DNA of 64,000 nucleotides, taken from contig JAECYW010000005.1 in assembly GCA_023014335.1 (NCBI GenBank), positions 1,612,001-1,676,000 of the forward strand, written 5' to 3'. Below the pieces are notes generated by a model that worked only from the letters and a program-made list of their open reading frames with translations, was not told where the DNA came from and did not search any database. Shown in pieces: positions 36,144 to 47,724 of this stretch. Every line of letters begins with the position of its first letter. Position 1 is the stretch's first letter. This DNA is from Galerina marginata. Lineage: Eukaryota; Basidiomycota; Agaricomycetes; Agaricales; Galerinaceae. A program made the position numbers and the translations under genes.

Positions 36144-39100
36144 CTACAGCATTCGCTGTACTCGTATTGATGGTACCAGGGGGCTGTGCGCGTCGGCGCC
36201 TCCGCCGTCTGCAGATCCCGGATCTTCAGCGCCAATTCTCTAATCATAAACGAAGAAGCACAAGCTTAACGCACCTTGGGAAGATAGGGCCACGAGGCAT
36301 GGGCCGTTCGTCCAAATCCAGCGCGATATTCGTAGCAGATTGTAAGCCCTAGAACACGCAGCCAAATCATCAGCGAATGTCGTTTGAAAATAAAGAAAAA
36401 AGCCCACCTCAATCCACGCAATAACGCTATCCACATCCTGCGCCTGCAACAAAAACTGCTCGCCCTCGAGCCTCACCCGAATAACATTCTTCCTCTTCAA
36501 ATAATCGCTCCCTAGCCCGCTCTCCGCATGCTGCATCGTATACGCCCTGATCAAATCCGACTCGTCAGGCTCTGGCATCTGATGTTCGCGTTCCTTCCCC
36601 TTGTCCTTCCCATGCGAATGAGAGTTCGAGACGAGGCCAGTGTGTCTGTGTCGCGTATTTTGATTACCCGCAGCAGAATTCACCATCATTGCACCAGCAC
36701 CAACGCGGAAGCCCGACCTCGACGAGGACGAGGACGGTGGAGAATGCACTGGCGTCTGCGCCCCCGCCCGACCAGATCCTTGGGCATTGGCATGGTTCGA
36801 GCTTGACCCCATCGATACCGACGTAGCAGGCGTCGACGGCCTGCTCCCGTGGCCCACCGAATGCGACATAACAGAAGGCGAGGGCGTACCCGCGCTCGTC
36901 CCCGCCGGCGAATGCGACCGCATTGACTCTGACGCCGGCGTCGTCCTTCCACTCGCACTATGTCCATCCGTCCGCGGGATGTTCAACGACGACCGGGGCG
37001 ATCTTGGCCGCGTCGGGCTTTGCGCTACATCGCTATTCGACCTGTGGTGCCTCGACGCCGAGCCAGGCTTGAGGAGGTGCACGGCAAGGTTCAACGCGCT
37101 CTTTGTAGCAGCAGGCAGGTTGAAATGACCCTCATGCCCTGAATGTGATCGCGAGTGACTGCTTCTTCTTGAATGTCCTTGACTATGGGGCGGCGTCACC
37201 TGCTGCTGCTGTGGCGTCGTCGGGCTGCCCATCTGCAGCACCGGGTGCGCACTAGAGTGATGGTGCTCTGCGTCCTCTCCAAACGCGATACCCTCGTCCC
37301 CACTCTTCCTCGCCCTCGCCAGCTCCCGCTCCCTCTCAACCTCCAGGTTTCTCTCGAACCTCTCCGCAACAGCCACAGCCGCCCTGAAACTTGACGGACC
37401 ACTCCCACCCCCACTCGCCGCCCCATTAACATGGCCCGCACCATGCCTCGTCGCGAAGCTCGTAGTCATCGGCACGCCGCCACCACCACCCACCACATCC
37501 CCAACGCCCACCCGGCTTTCCCACCACTCCCCAATCGCCCCATGCGGTGCCCTTGCTTTATACACCTTAAACGCCGTGCCCTCCAGCACACAGAGCACCC
37601 GGCGCCATTTCCTGTCTCGTGCCTGCATTCCTGGGCGGGAGAACTCCATCTTGCGCGGCATCACCGCGCGCAGGGAGACGGCGTTGGTGTATGTAGGTAG
37701 ACGCTCCATGCCCTCGTCTTCGCGCGGGAGGATGCGGATGTTGTTGAACCCAAAGGCAGAGCCCGGGTGGGGGATGGAGGCGGAGGGGTGGGGGAAGAGG
37801 TCAGGGTACGGTGGCGGCGACGTGTTCTCAGTGAAGGTGGGCATGGAACGACGCCTTCTAAGAGGATGCGAGAGGGCGTCGTACGCTGGAGCCATGCTGA
37901 TCCTGTTCTGGGTCTTCGTTTCTGCACTTGCACCTGCATTGGCCTCTCCTCCGACGACATCGTCAGAAGCACCTCCGCCTATGCCCACACCAGCATCATC
38001 CGAACGAAGAGGCGTCTTCACCGGAGCGGCCAATACCGGGTTCGTCATCGTCACAGGACCAGGCGAAGGAGTCTTCAGTCCCCCTTCTCGTTCATGCACC
38101 GGCAGAGTCAGATGGGCCCCCATCTCCGCCTCCTCATCCTCATCCATCACCCAACTCATCCTCTCCCTCCTTTCAACAGCATAGACATCAATCAAACTCT
38201 TCGACGCGCGTTTATGCTGATAAATCCCAGGCCGCTCCGAAACACCAAGCAGTGACGTCCTGTTGCTACCTATGGCGGATGACGAAGAAGAGGGTGAAGA
38301 AGCACCCCCACTAAGAGAGGCAGACAGCCTGCTGGGCAAAGGCAAAGGCACCGGTATTACAGGCGATACATGCTCAATGCCAATAGTAGTGCTGCCAGGA
38401 CGGCTGCGGCTTCCCGAAGCTATCCCCGGACTTGTTGCCGAGTAGTTGGCTGCAGACGTCAACCCAGACCCTCCAAGATAGTCCCCTGGCCGCGGCGTGC
38501 GCGCAGGCGATACCGGTCCTCTTCGTGCTTCTGGTCCTGGTCCTGGTCCCCCATAAATAGATTGGCTATCTCTACCCCTGGGCTGGAAATAATCTGACAT
38601 CCCGTTGGCTGCTTTCGCCGTATCACCTCGGTCATTGGCATTGGCATTGGCATGGCCATGACCATGACCACCACTCCAAGGCGTCCCAGCCCTCGTCCCA
38701 ACAGGCGTCCGCCCAGCATCCATCCTCCTCCTGTCCTCCTCCAATTCCTCCTCCACCTTTGCCTTTCCCTTGTACCCATGCCCAGCCACACCCCCACTCG
38801 CACCACGATCCTTCGGCGGCACCTCAGGAGGCGGCCCATCAAGGAACGACAAGTCCAGCCCCAAATCCAAGTCCAACTTCGGAAGATGCGGCGTCCGCGA
38901 GAACCGCTTATCAAGCGGGCGGGAGAGGTCGCCAAAGTAGGGCTCTAGTGGGGAGGGCAGCTGTTTTTGTTGAGCGTCTCGTTGTTGTTGTTGTTGAAAG
39001 GAAGACGGCGGGGACTTGGGGGACTGGTGATGATGGTGGGTGTGATGAGAATGATGTAGCGACGACGACGACGCTTGACGGGAAGATACGCGCGACTGGG

Positions 39101-39707
39101 CCGGCGAAGAGCGCTGCGACCCCAATGCGGTCTTGTACGACGAGGAATGCGAGTCTGCGATGCTTTGTGTGTCTTCTTGGTCTGGGTCTTGATCTGCGCC
39201 GTGCTCGTGGTCGCGGCTGTGGTGGTGTGCACTGGCACTGGCACTAGGACCAGCACCGACACTGAAGCTGGAAGCCCCACTGCTGCTGGCAGCGATAGAA
39301 GACGTCCCAAACGCACCCACGGCCTCCTCCGAGTCATCCACATTCATCAAACTATCATCCATATCGCTCCGCTCACTGCTAAAACTCGACCTCCCAACCT
39401 CCTCGCCAACATGCTCAACAACCACAGAAACCCCCTCCTCATCCCCCATATCATCCATATCATCATCCATATCCTCCTCCTCATCCATATCCATATCCTC
39501 CATATCCTCATCCATATCCTCATCCCCCTCCATTTCCACCTCCCTCCCCCCTGCACCACGGCTCACACCAGTCATCAACAGCGCCGGCATCGCGCTCAGC
39601 CCCAACCCAGACCGCCTCCTCGGGTTCGCACTCGAGTTCGACGAGCCGCCCATGCTCACGCTCCTGCTCATGCGCAGACCGATGCCCACACCCGAACCGC
39701 CGCCCGG

Positions 39708-39757
<50 letters not shown>

Positions 39758-41793
39758 TGGGTAAACCTGCAGAGAGCGGCCCACTCCCTAGGTTCAAATT
39801 CAGCCGCGGGAGGTTCAGAAGAGGCAGAGGCGGCGGGCGCAGGATCACGCTCGGGCTCAGACGCGCCGTGTGCTCTGCGAATCCCGCATACGTCCCATAG
39901 CCAGACTCGAAAGTGCTGCTCCTGTGCAAGCTAAAACGATGGTTCGGGGGCGGGAGCTTGCGCGGCGGCTGGGCCTGCGTGCTGGACAGAGACGGAGCCG
40001 AGGTGATCAGCGTTAGTTTGGTTAGAGCGCTTGGAGCTGGGGTCAACGTGAGTGGGGCGGTCGTCGTGGTGGTTGAAGTTTCCACAGGGGCGGAGGTGGC
40101 CGTTGTAAAATTAGATGTAGATGTTGAAATAGCACCAGCACCAGCACCCGCCGTCGAACCTGAATAAGACACCGAAGCAGAGGTTGAACCAGAACTGGAA
40201 GGCATGTGCATGTGCAAAGCCGGCGTCGAGCTGTACCCCATGGTCGGCGGCATAGCCATAGCCAAGGGCTCTCCACTCGCATTCGCAGTCGAGCCCAAGT
40301 GCGGGAGCGGGTAATTAGTTTGTCCTTTTGCGGCTGCAACTGCATTAGCATCTGCATTTAGATATAGTTTTGGATGTGGGGTGGGGCTAGATAGGGCATC
40401 GGCATCACCATCGACGTCGTTCGCTTTGGATTGAGGTTCGGGGATGCCAGGGAGGTCGTCGAGATCGACACTGGGAAGGGAGAGAACCGGATTCTCTGCT
40501 TCGACTTGGGCTGGCTCAGGAGTTGGACTTGAATCCTCGGATCGTTCCATAGGCGAAGGAGGTGGCGGTAGAGCACGAGATGGGGGCGGTGGGTGGTGAT
40601 AGTGGTTTGCTGTTGACGACGTAAATGTAGATGTAGATGCAGATGTAGATATTGATAATGACGTAGGCTGGCCAGGAGAGGTCGTGCTTTGGTTGACGTT
40701 GACAGAATCATTTGTGGTTGAGATGTTGGGATTGGTGTTATCATTTGAAGCATAGGACGGATCGCGGTCGATGACCAGTGCAGGTCCACCTCCATCATCG
40801 CCCCTAGGTGCGTGACTCTGGCTCTTGATGTGCCCCGGCCCTAGCGGGCTCGCAACCATAGCACCCAAAGAATCGCTGCGCGGCCGTATACCATCCGCGC
40901 TCACAGTCGCGCCTTTGCCAGGGCTCGAAGTCTTACTCTGCCCGAACCCAAGCGAGGAGAACCCAGCATGCGTCCCGTTCAGCAGAGCACTGGAAATAGA
41001 GAACTTTCTCGCGTGGCTGTGCGTTGGAGTCTTGGGTCTCGCGAACGTCTCCGCCTGAGTTTGTGTTTGAGAAGGCGTCTGGGATGGGGATTTCGGCCTT
41101 GATGGGGTAGTCGGCCTCGCTTGACCCATGGAAAGGGACGGGGCTGTCATTGGTCGCGCAGTAGCTCCAGGGTAGGCAGACACGCGAAGGGACGGCAGCG
41201 GAGCGACAGGGTGTGGGGTGGTAGACGTCGTCAAAGGCGACTTCCGCGCAGGCGAGTGCTCCAGCGAGCCAGAAGCAGAGCCCGTCTGGTCAGAGTCGTC
41301 GCGCTCGTGGTGGTCATAGGCATAGGCGTACGGCTCCTCGAACTCGCCGCCATTCCGCGTGAGCCCGACACCAAGCATCGGCTGGGACATGTAGGGCTTC
41401 CAGCTACCCGTGCTTCCGGTGCTACTCCGTGTGTACTGACCGTACGGATCATGAAAGCTGCCCGGCGGGTGGAGGGTGCTCTCCACGGCGGTCGACCGAG
41501 AGCGCTGGTGGCTTAGGTGGGTGCTGGAGAGGGTGTCTGCCGTGGCGTTGTTCGATGACGGCATAGAGTGAAAGGAGGCGTCGTCCCTGGACCGAGACTT
41601 GCGGTGGGCGGCGGGGAAGCGGATGATGCCCTTGAGTGACGATAGCGTCTGGGATATCTTGTTCGCTCGCTGCTGGCACGAAAAGATAAGAATAAGACAA
41701 AGATTCGAGATCGCCACACGTGGCTTCAGCTGCGTGCTCACTGACCTGCTTGTGCTGTGCGTTGGGAGAAAGGGTGTGCGTAGGTGCCTCCAT
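36144..41793 (-). CDS. Very long disordered PH-domain protein
   Basis: About 1,800 residues on the minus strand. Exon 1 (41793-41746) gives [16 protein letters not shown] and splices across 41670-41745 to [21 protein letters not shown] long disordered part follows, with extreme composition: a Ser-Gln dipeptide run, an Asp/Glu/Met acidic block and many Ser, Pro and Gly runs. The PH domain begins near 37660 with [20 protein letters not shown] and [17 protein letters not shown]. It is interrupted by a few hundred low-complexity residues and resumes with [20 protein letters not shown] and [22 protein letters not shown] domains bind phosphoinositides or proteins; the role here is unknown. The last acceptor is ambiguous: one choice ends at 36144 (tail [18 protein letters not shown]...), the other at 36044 with a Cys-rich tail. 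I prefer 36144. Confidence 0.78.
39709..39756 (-). repeat. Coding hexanucleotide repeat (8 x ctctgg), Ser-Gln run
   Basis: Eight perfect tandem ctctgg units on the plus strand encode an alternating Gln-Ser run in the PH-domain protein on the minus strand. Such repeats are prone to length change by slippage. Confidence 0.9.
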
Positions 41794-43396
41794 GGCGGCT
41801 GAGGGGCGAATGATGCTACCAAGCTCTCACCGGTCGCGATTGGTGTAAAGTAGGACTGAAAGGTGGGAATGGACTGTAATGGAGCAGACGGCCTCAAATT
41901 AGATGGGGCGTGTTGGTCTAAAATAGAGCAAAATCATTCAGCCATGTTTTCATGTGGTCATTATCCACCACTCACTTTTGTCGTCGTTGCCGTGTCAAAG
42001 GAAATGAAAAGGGAGAGAACAAAGGCTGGTCAACGTGAAAGGCGTCCTCGAATATCGGAGTGATGATTAACCACCGCAACGCGATCGGAAACCAGGCAAA
42101 CTCGAGTAGATTTAGATATCCAAGCCCGCAGCCGTAGAGTCGCGCAATAAAAAGGGAAACAGATGGCGTGTCTTACAGCCCGTCGTAGCCAGCGATTCAG
42201 ATCCAAGTCGTCTACTTTCAACCAAAAACGCACTGCCCATGATCCAATCGGATTCCTGCGGCAAGCGGCCCGGGTTTCAGGCCCCGCACTCCTTCTATTT
42301 TTGGATCGATATGTTCTTGTCTCCAACCTCCCAAAAACTCCTAATCTTCGTTATCTGAAAACCTCCTGAATTAATTCTCTTCTAACAGTTTCAGGCCTGC
42401 CTTGGCCAATCGAAGGTGGAGTAATATAATTATTGCGAAAGATACCAGAGGGTTGGACTTCCAACTTGAAAGATCTTCCAACCATTCAATAGAAACAAAT
42501 CTAGATACTCGCTTCCGCCGATCATACATATCCTGTACTCTCTTATTTCCGAGGAGTTGTAGGTCCATGTATCGGCACCACAATTTGACTCACCACTCAT
42601 CCCGACTTGGCGTCCGTGTCTATCGTCCGACGGTTATCAGCCGCAATACAATTACCACCTACAACTTTCAGCCTAAGCGCAGAGCATTCAATCGTGCCCT
42701 GCCCAATCGACACTCCACACCCTTGATTGAATCTCATCGTACCCCAGTAGATATCTTCCGTTAATCTTGCTCAATTCCGTCGTGCCCCAATACCACCATA
42801 ATTACTAGCGATACATTCTTATCAACACAACGATCGCCCAGAACGTCCTGAATGCAGAGCGTCGATACCACTGTGTCAATGGCAACGGACACTAAAGAGG
42901 ACGGAGAGGCAGCCCTTAACTGTGATTTAGGTCAAGGCGCAGGAGTGCAGTGCCAGGTGGCGCGCAATTTTTTGACTCTCAGTAGTTTGCGTAGGCGTTT
43001 TATGTAAAGAAATTTTTTCGACCCACCCACCTTCTCCCTTCAGTGTTTTGTATAGCCGTTTTAAATTCGGCATCCATCTACCAAGAAACCAGGTTGTCCA
43101 GACGCTCAGGACTTTCTCGGGCTCCTCAGCTTCAGATTTCAGCTTCGAAAAGCTGAACGCATCAAATCTATTTTTATAATTTCTTTCCGGGAGAACGAGT
43201 CCTATAAATAGGACTTGTTACCTTTAGGACTCTCCTTAAAGACTGCCTACATCGGCTCTGAAATAATTATAAAAGGGCCTCCAAGAGGTTCGTAGAAGGA
43301 GTGGTTCGTCTCGTTTGACAAAACCTTCATTAGTCGAATCGCCATAATCGTTAATCTATCTCATTACAAACCAACGATCCGGTGGAGGGGAAATAC
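41794..43396. other. Gene-poor region, AT-rich
   Basis: About 1.6 kb upstream of the PH gene and downstream of the lectin gene. No frame with a recognisable domain. A near-palindrome lies at 43198-43215. Confidence 0.4.
43198..43215. repeat. Near-palindrome, copy 1
   Basis: agtcctataaataggact is self-complementary except at the centre. A very similar element lies at 44724-44741, on the other side of the lectin gene. Confidence 0.75.
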
Positions 43397-43880
43397 TCAA
43401 GACAGGAATCTTTTGAAGGTATTAACTGGAGTTAAATAAGCATGAGTAGTGCGATACTCACTGGAACCGAGGTTAAGGGTCAGGAACCCAGACTGCGCCG
43501 AGAAGCATTCACAAGTGAGTATTGCTTGTTGAGACACCGAGCAGTTGATACAGTTCGTTGCGACATTCTCCGCGACCCTACAAGCGCCAGATAAGCACCC
43601 CTTACAATGTCTCCAATCGAGTCATTGGAAAATATTAGACCTACCCATTAGGAAAGGGGCACGCGAGTTTGAACGCATTTTCTCGAAAAGCAACACAATC
43701 AAAGGTGAGGTCCCAGGATACAGGCACCACGGTCCCCGCTGAAGTCTTGCACTGGGCGGTGAATTCAAACTCTGTAAGACCCGGGCCACCTAAGGCGAAG
43801 TTGCTGCAAGATGCAAGGAGACTTTGTCCATAGGCAAACGGGAGTAACGCGGAAAGGGCTGCAGTAAGCTTCGAGATCAT
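43397..43880 (-). CDS. Secreted cyanovirin-N-like (CVNH) lectin
   Basis: The minus-strand ATG at 43880 gives MISKLTAALSALLPFAYGQS, a typical cleavable signal peptide. It is followed by SCSNFALGGPGLTEFEFTAQ and CKTSAGTVVPVSWDLT, the first half of a CVNH repeat. An intron (43578-43644) joins to NCINCSVSQQAILTCECFSA and QSGFLTLNLGS, the second half. Exons 43880-43645, 43577-43462 and 43425-43397 keep frame and give 126 residues. The last intron would be only 36 nt, so the C-terminus is uncertain; an alternative acceptor gives a tail of similar length. CVNH proteins are small carbohydrate-binding proteins, in cyanobacteria high-mannose lectins, and are widespread but little studied in fungi. The cell role, perhaps defence or wall binding, is inference. 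Confidence 0.72.
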
Positions 43881-46383
43881 GTTTGGCAGTCGGGGCGGCA
43901 GGACTGGGAGAGGGTGTAGAGGTAGAAATTTGCCTTTATACTCTGAAATCCTGGTGGAAGATGGCGCTGTCTTCGCGTGTAGGTATTTCCAGGATCCTTT
44001 GGTCTAGTGACCTATGCAGATGGGGCGTAGCGTTAACAACTTTTTTAAGCGCAATTCACCTCAGGCACGTCAGCTGTAATTCATAAGACAAACTTTTCAT
44101 TCTCATGAAGGTGGAATAATTCTGTGGCGTGAATATGCGTTTCAAAGGCGCATATTCTCTTCACCATTCTGACCTTTTCAGCCTTTCCAGGCAGTTCAGG
44201 ATTATGAGCCTGCACCGGGGTTCATTTCGTCAGTGCTCCTACTACAAGCCAACATCGATTCAGGATCTCTTTCATAACGCTGTGTTTTAGATTCAATATT
44301 TCATCTGCTTGTTATTCTCATGCTTCCATTTTTTTAAAATCAGCTAGAATATCAGGTTCTCCCGAAACGACATGGGACGAGGAGTAAATATAAGTTGTAA
44401 TGACCCTTCAAAAATTCAAAGTCAGTCTGGGTCACTATCCCTAGACTGATAAAACATACCAGGGAATATTTAGAAGTCGTTCGGCTGTTAACATCTTGAA
44501 TCAACTGACTACTGATAGATCGTAATAGTCACAGAACTGTCTCTCCTATTGCACTGCAAGTGGAAAAAAAAAACTTGACCGCGGGTGGAGTGGCGAATGG
44601 ACCGGCTGGTGCGTGATGAGTTTGTTGTCATTCGAAGGGCCTTTACATTCGGGCAACCTTTCCATTTCCCAACGGCGAACAGTGGGCGCTGACATGCGCA
44701 TTGAGTATAATTACGGATTTACGAGTCCTATTTATAGGGCTCGCTCTCGCTGAATGAGCCGGCCCGCCCAATTCCGGCTTCCGGGCTTCTGTCAGTTCAC
44801 TTGCCTCTACAGTTTGTCGTTGTCGCTGTCTATGATGTCCATTATAATATGTGCACTACTTATTCCTGTGCACATAAATAATAACCCTTGCAGATCCTTC
44901 TCGCGCTTTGGCTGTCCACTGCGATTCCAACACTGTCTGCCCCAATTGCCACTGGTATCTCATCTCCACGCCACGTCTCCACCGCTTTCCGTTTTTGTTT
45001 CTGGTCTAGTACAGCATCTAATCTCGCCGTGGCACCAGGCTTACCACTCAAGACATCAGCGCTCAGCACCAGCAAGGCATCAGCACCACCGCCGCCCCAT
45101 GGCCCATAGTCCTCGCTTTCACTGTCACACTTTGCCGCAACGTCCCTGACATCCCCAAGTTTCTGTTTTGTGACGGATAGTATTAAATCAATGGTGCTGC
45201 GAGACCTGGGAGGAATAGGAACTGGAAAACGCTCTGGTAAGTAGCAAGCTGCACTTTTTCTGAATCAACTTCAACCTCCCACCCCTTTGTTACCTCTGCT
45301 AAAGGTTCTGATAAATTTAATTATTTAACGAAAAATTTAGAAAAAGGGCTCGTACATACCATGCTTGCAATGGCCCACAAACCAAGTCTTGTAGGTGTGG
45401 GTGGTAAACCCAGAGGCTTTTTTTTTTGAAAAAAATTCCATTTATTGTCCGTTGGGGCCGAGCAAAACCTAGAGGCTGCAGCGTCAACAGCACTACTAAA
45501 ATTAAGATTGGCGCCAGTAAGTTTGGAATCAAGACCACTGCTAGCAGGTATATACTCAACCTGCGGACTTGGGACTGCACTACCGCCCTCAGTCCACAGA
45601 GCCATCGTAAAGACATGCAACACCGTGAATACCAGAAGAGGCAAGGCGAACGCAGAAATGCGACTCTGCGTGATGGGGATATGGCTTAGCGGAAGTAGAC
45701 AGCGTATTTCGCTTTGCATCTCAAGGTCAAGTCTAGTGTAAGGGTGTATATTGCTCGGCCAGTGCGAGACCCCGATAGTGGTAGACTCGGAGGCATCTGA
45801 TGGTGAAAACGCTTTAACTCTACTCAGATTTTGGACTTGGACGCTGGGTTGGAGTTGGGTTGGTGATCATAATCATTGATAATTCTACAACAGAAGAAAG
45901 CAGGGGTGGTTCTGATATCTGGGAAGCATGCGACAATGAGAGGCATAAAGACAAAAAAGGGGATTTGAGAACTGTTTGTGAAAGACGAAACACGTCAATG
46001 ACCCCAGTTCCGGATGCCGAGTCTGACGCTGGCCCCACACGGACCCACAACTGCAAACTTTTAAATGATTGCCAGTTCTTCAAGCTTCAGCGCTCGCGGT
46101 CAGGCGATTCAGACATAAAATAAGCAGTACATATTCTAAGCAATTCGGTGTACCGGATTGATGTCGTAATAGGAGATTGAATATCTACTGGATGTCCAGT
46201 TAGTCGGAAATGTCGCATATGGCTCTTTAAGAGCTTGATTATTCGAATATAACTCCAGGCTGAAATGTGAATATATATGTGACATATGTACGTATGTAGT
46301 CCGATGCAAAAAGTGGATGTAAAATGCATTCTAAAAGATCCAAAATCAATAATCAAAAGCCAACACTTCGACAGGTCACCCCT
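43881..46383. other. Gene-poor region of about 2.5 kb
   Basis: Two stretches look partly protein-like but could not be assembled: plus 44888-45109 (a signal-peptide-like ILLALWLSTAIPTLSAP preceded by a cag acceptor and no ATG) and minus 45719-45321. A short exon-like piece begins with ATG at 45192 and ends at a gtaagt donor at about 45238. No domain is recognisable in any of them. Confidence 0.35.
44724..44741. repeat. Near-palindrome, copy 2
   Basis: agtcctatttatagggct, close to the element at 43198-43215. Together they bracket the CVNH lectin gene. Confidence 0.7.
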
Positions 46384-47724
46384 TCAGTCTATTTCTCCAT
46401 CCACATCCAATTCTTCTTCATCCTCATCCACAACCTCAATAGCCACACACCAAAAGATCCTCCCCCACGGCACCTCTCCTCCACCTTCAAGGTCCGTCAC
46501 CCGTTCACAGCACACGAACCGTACAGGCTGCCCATCCCAGTATTTCATAAGGTCAAACGACAGCCCACCAGGAAGCTGTAAAGAAAGAGACGGCGCGAAG
46601 TTGATAAAGCCGTAACAAAAGTCCGTGGTAATCAGGTCCTGAAGAACAAGGAAATGAGCATTGTCTATATATACGAGGTTTAGATATAAATGTAGACATA
46701 CCTCAGGCCCGAAAATTACTTCCCTCCTCCTTTCCTTCTGCGCGAAATATGACCTCCGCTGCGTGGCGCCATCTAGTGCCTTCACCTCGTTCTCTCTAGC
46801 CAAATGCGCCTCCACCTTGGAGACCGACCGCCGGTGCTTGGCTTTCTTCACCACGTCCTTGATTCTCAGCGAGCCAATGCTGAGCGTGCTGCCGCCTTTT
46901 GACTTGGAGCCGGTGATAGAATTCGAGCGTGAGGACTTGGCCGACTTCGACCCCGACCCAGACGAAAGGTGCACGGAAAGGCTGGACGAAGAAGACGCGG
47001 AGGAGGGCGGGCGGGACGGTCGCCTATGTGAGGAGGGAGGCGAGGACGAAGGCGAGCCAGAGGACCCGGAAAAGGAGGAAGACGCGTCGTCTTCTGGATC
47101 GGCGAGGGCGAGATACAGCTGGGACGTCGAGTCTTTTATTGAGTAGGGAGTGGGGAAGGTGGTGCCTGATTCTAAGACGTCATCATCGTCAGGCACGGGT
47201 AGTGGTAAGGGCAGCCGGGCGTGCATAAAATGAGGCATTGTTGAAATTAGAGGCGACAGAGCCCATGGTTTGGAGGATGAAGTGAGGTCATGTTCGAGCG
47301 TCGGGTCGATATAATTCATAAATTTAAGAACGGCGCTGGTTCCCCAGGGCAACTTCAGCGGCCTGTCAAACGTGTTGCCAAAGAGGATGTCATCCGCAGA
47401 GTACGGCACCAAGAACCTGCCTGGAACGCGAATACCATTCCATGTCTCAGTAAATGCCTGCGGCCTTATTTGAGCACATTGAGCGACGACAAACGCACCT
47501 TGGACCTGAATGCTCCATGTAACGCCTTTCCTATCCTCCCTCTCGAAGTACTCAGAGTCGCGCACGCGACCTTTCTCATCTGTCAGCCCTTTGACGTGGG
47601 CGACGACTTCGCCTTCGAAGAGACTCGACTCAAGGTGATGTGAGCGGGAGGTATTGACCAAGTTCGTTATGGGCACCATGGTATCCGGCGAGGTCCCTGC
47701 GAGGACGCGAAGACGGGGGGCCAT
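46384..47724 (-). CDS. DUF1769-family protein of unknown function
   Basis: Minus-strand ATG at 47724. The protein matches the conserved fungal DUF1769 family: SLFEGEVVAHVKGLTDEKGR, SEYFEREDRKGVTWSIQVQG, VPGRFLVPYSADDILFGNTF and DRPLKLPWGTSAVLKFMNYI, and near the C-terminus DLITTDFCYGFINFAPSLSL and GQPVRFVCCERVT. Between them lies a disordered Ser/Pro-rich insert. A 63-nt intron (46639-46701, gtatgt...ttcag) lies between GPE and DLITTDF. It is a multiple of three and contains no stop, so unspliced RNA also reads through. The spliced length is about 425 residues. The acidic tail ends at 46384. No biochemical role is established for the family. Confidence 0.85.
   Translation of the reverse strand: MAPRLRVLAGTSPDTMVPITNLVNTSRSHHLESSLFEGEVVAHVKGLTDEKGRVRDSEYFEREDRKGVTWSIQVQGAFVVAQCAQIRPQAFTETWNGIRVPGRFLVPYSADDILFGNTFDRPLKLPWGTSAVLKFMNYIDPTLEHDLTSSSKPWALSPLISTMPHFMHARLPLPLPVPDDDDVLESGTTFPTPYSIKDSTSQLYLALADPEDDASSSFSGSSGSPSSSPPSSHRRPSRPPSSASSSSSLSVHLSSGSGSKSAKSSRSNSITGSKSKGGSTLSIGSLRIKDVVKKAKHRRSVSKVEAHLARENEVKALDGATQRRSYFAQKERRREVIFGPEVCLHLYLNLVYIDNAHFLVLQDLITTDFCYGFINFAPSLSLQLPGGLSFDLMKYWDGQPVRFVCCERVTDLEGGGEVPWGRIFWCVAIEVVDEDEEELDVDGEID

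Noticed and set aside
37576..39764. Several long plus-strand frames (up to 229 codons)
   Set aside because: Antisense or frame shadows of the low-complexity part of the PH-domain gene. They are repetitive Arg/His/Leu-rich translations.
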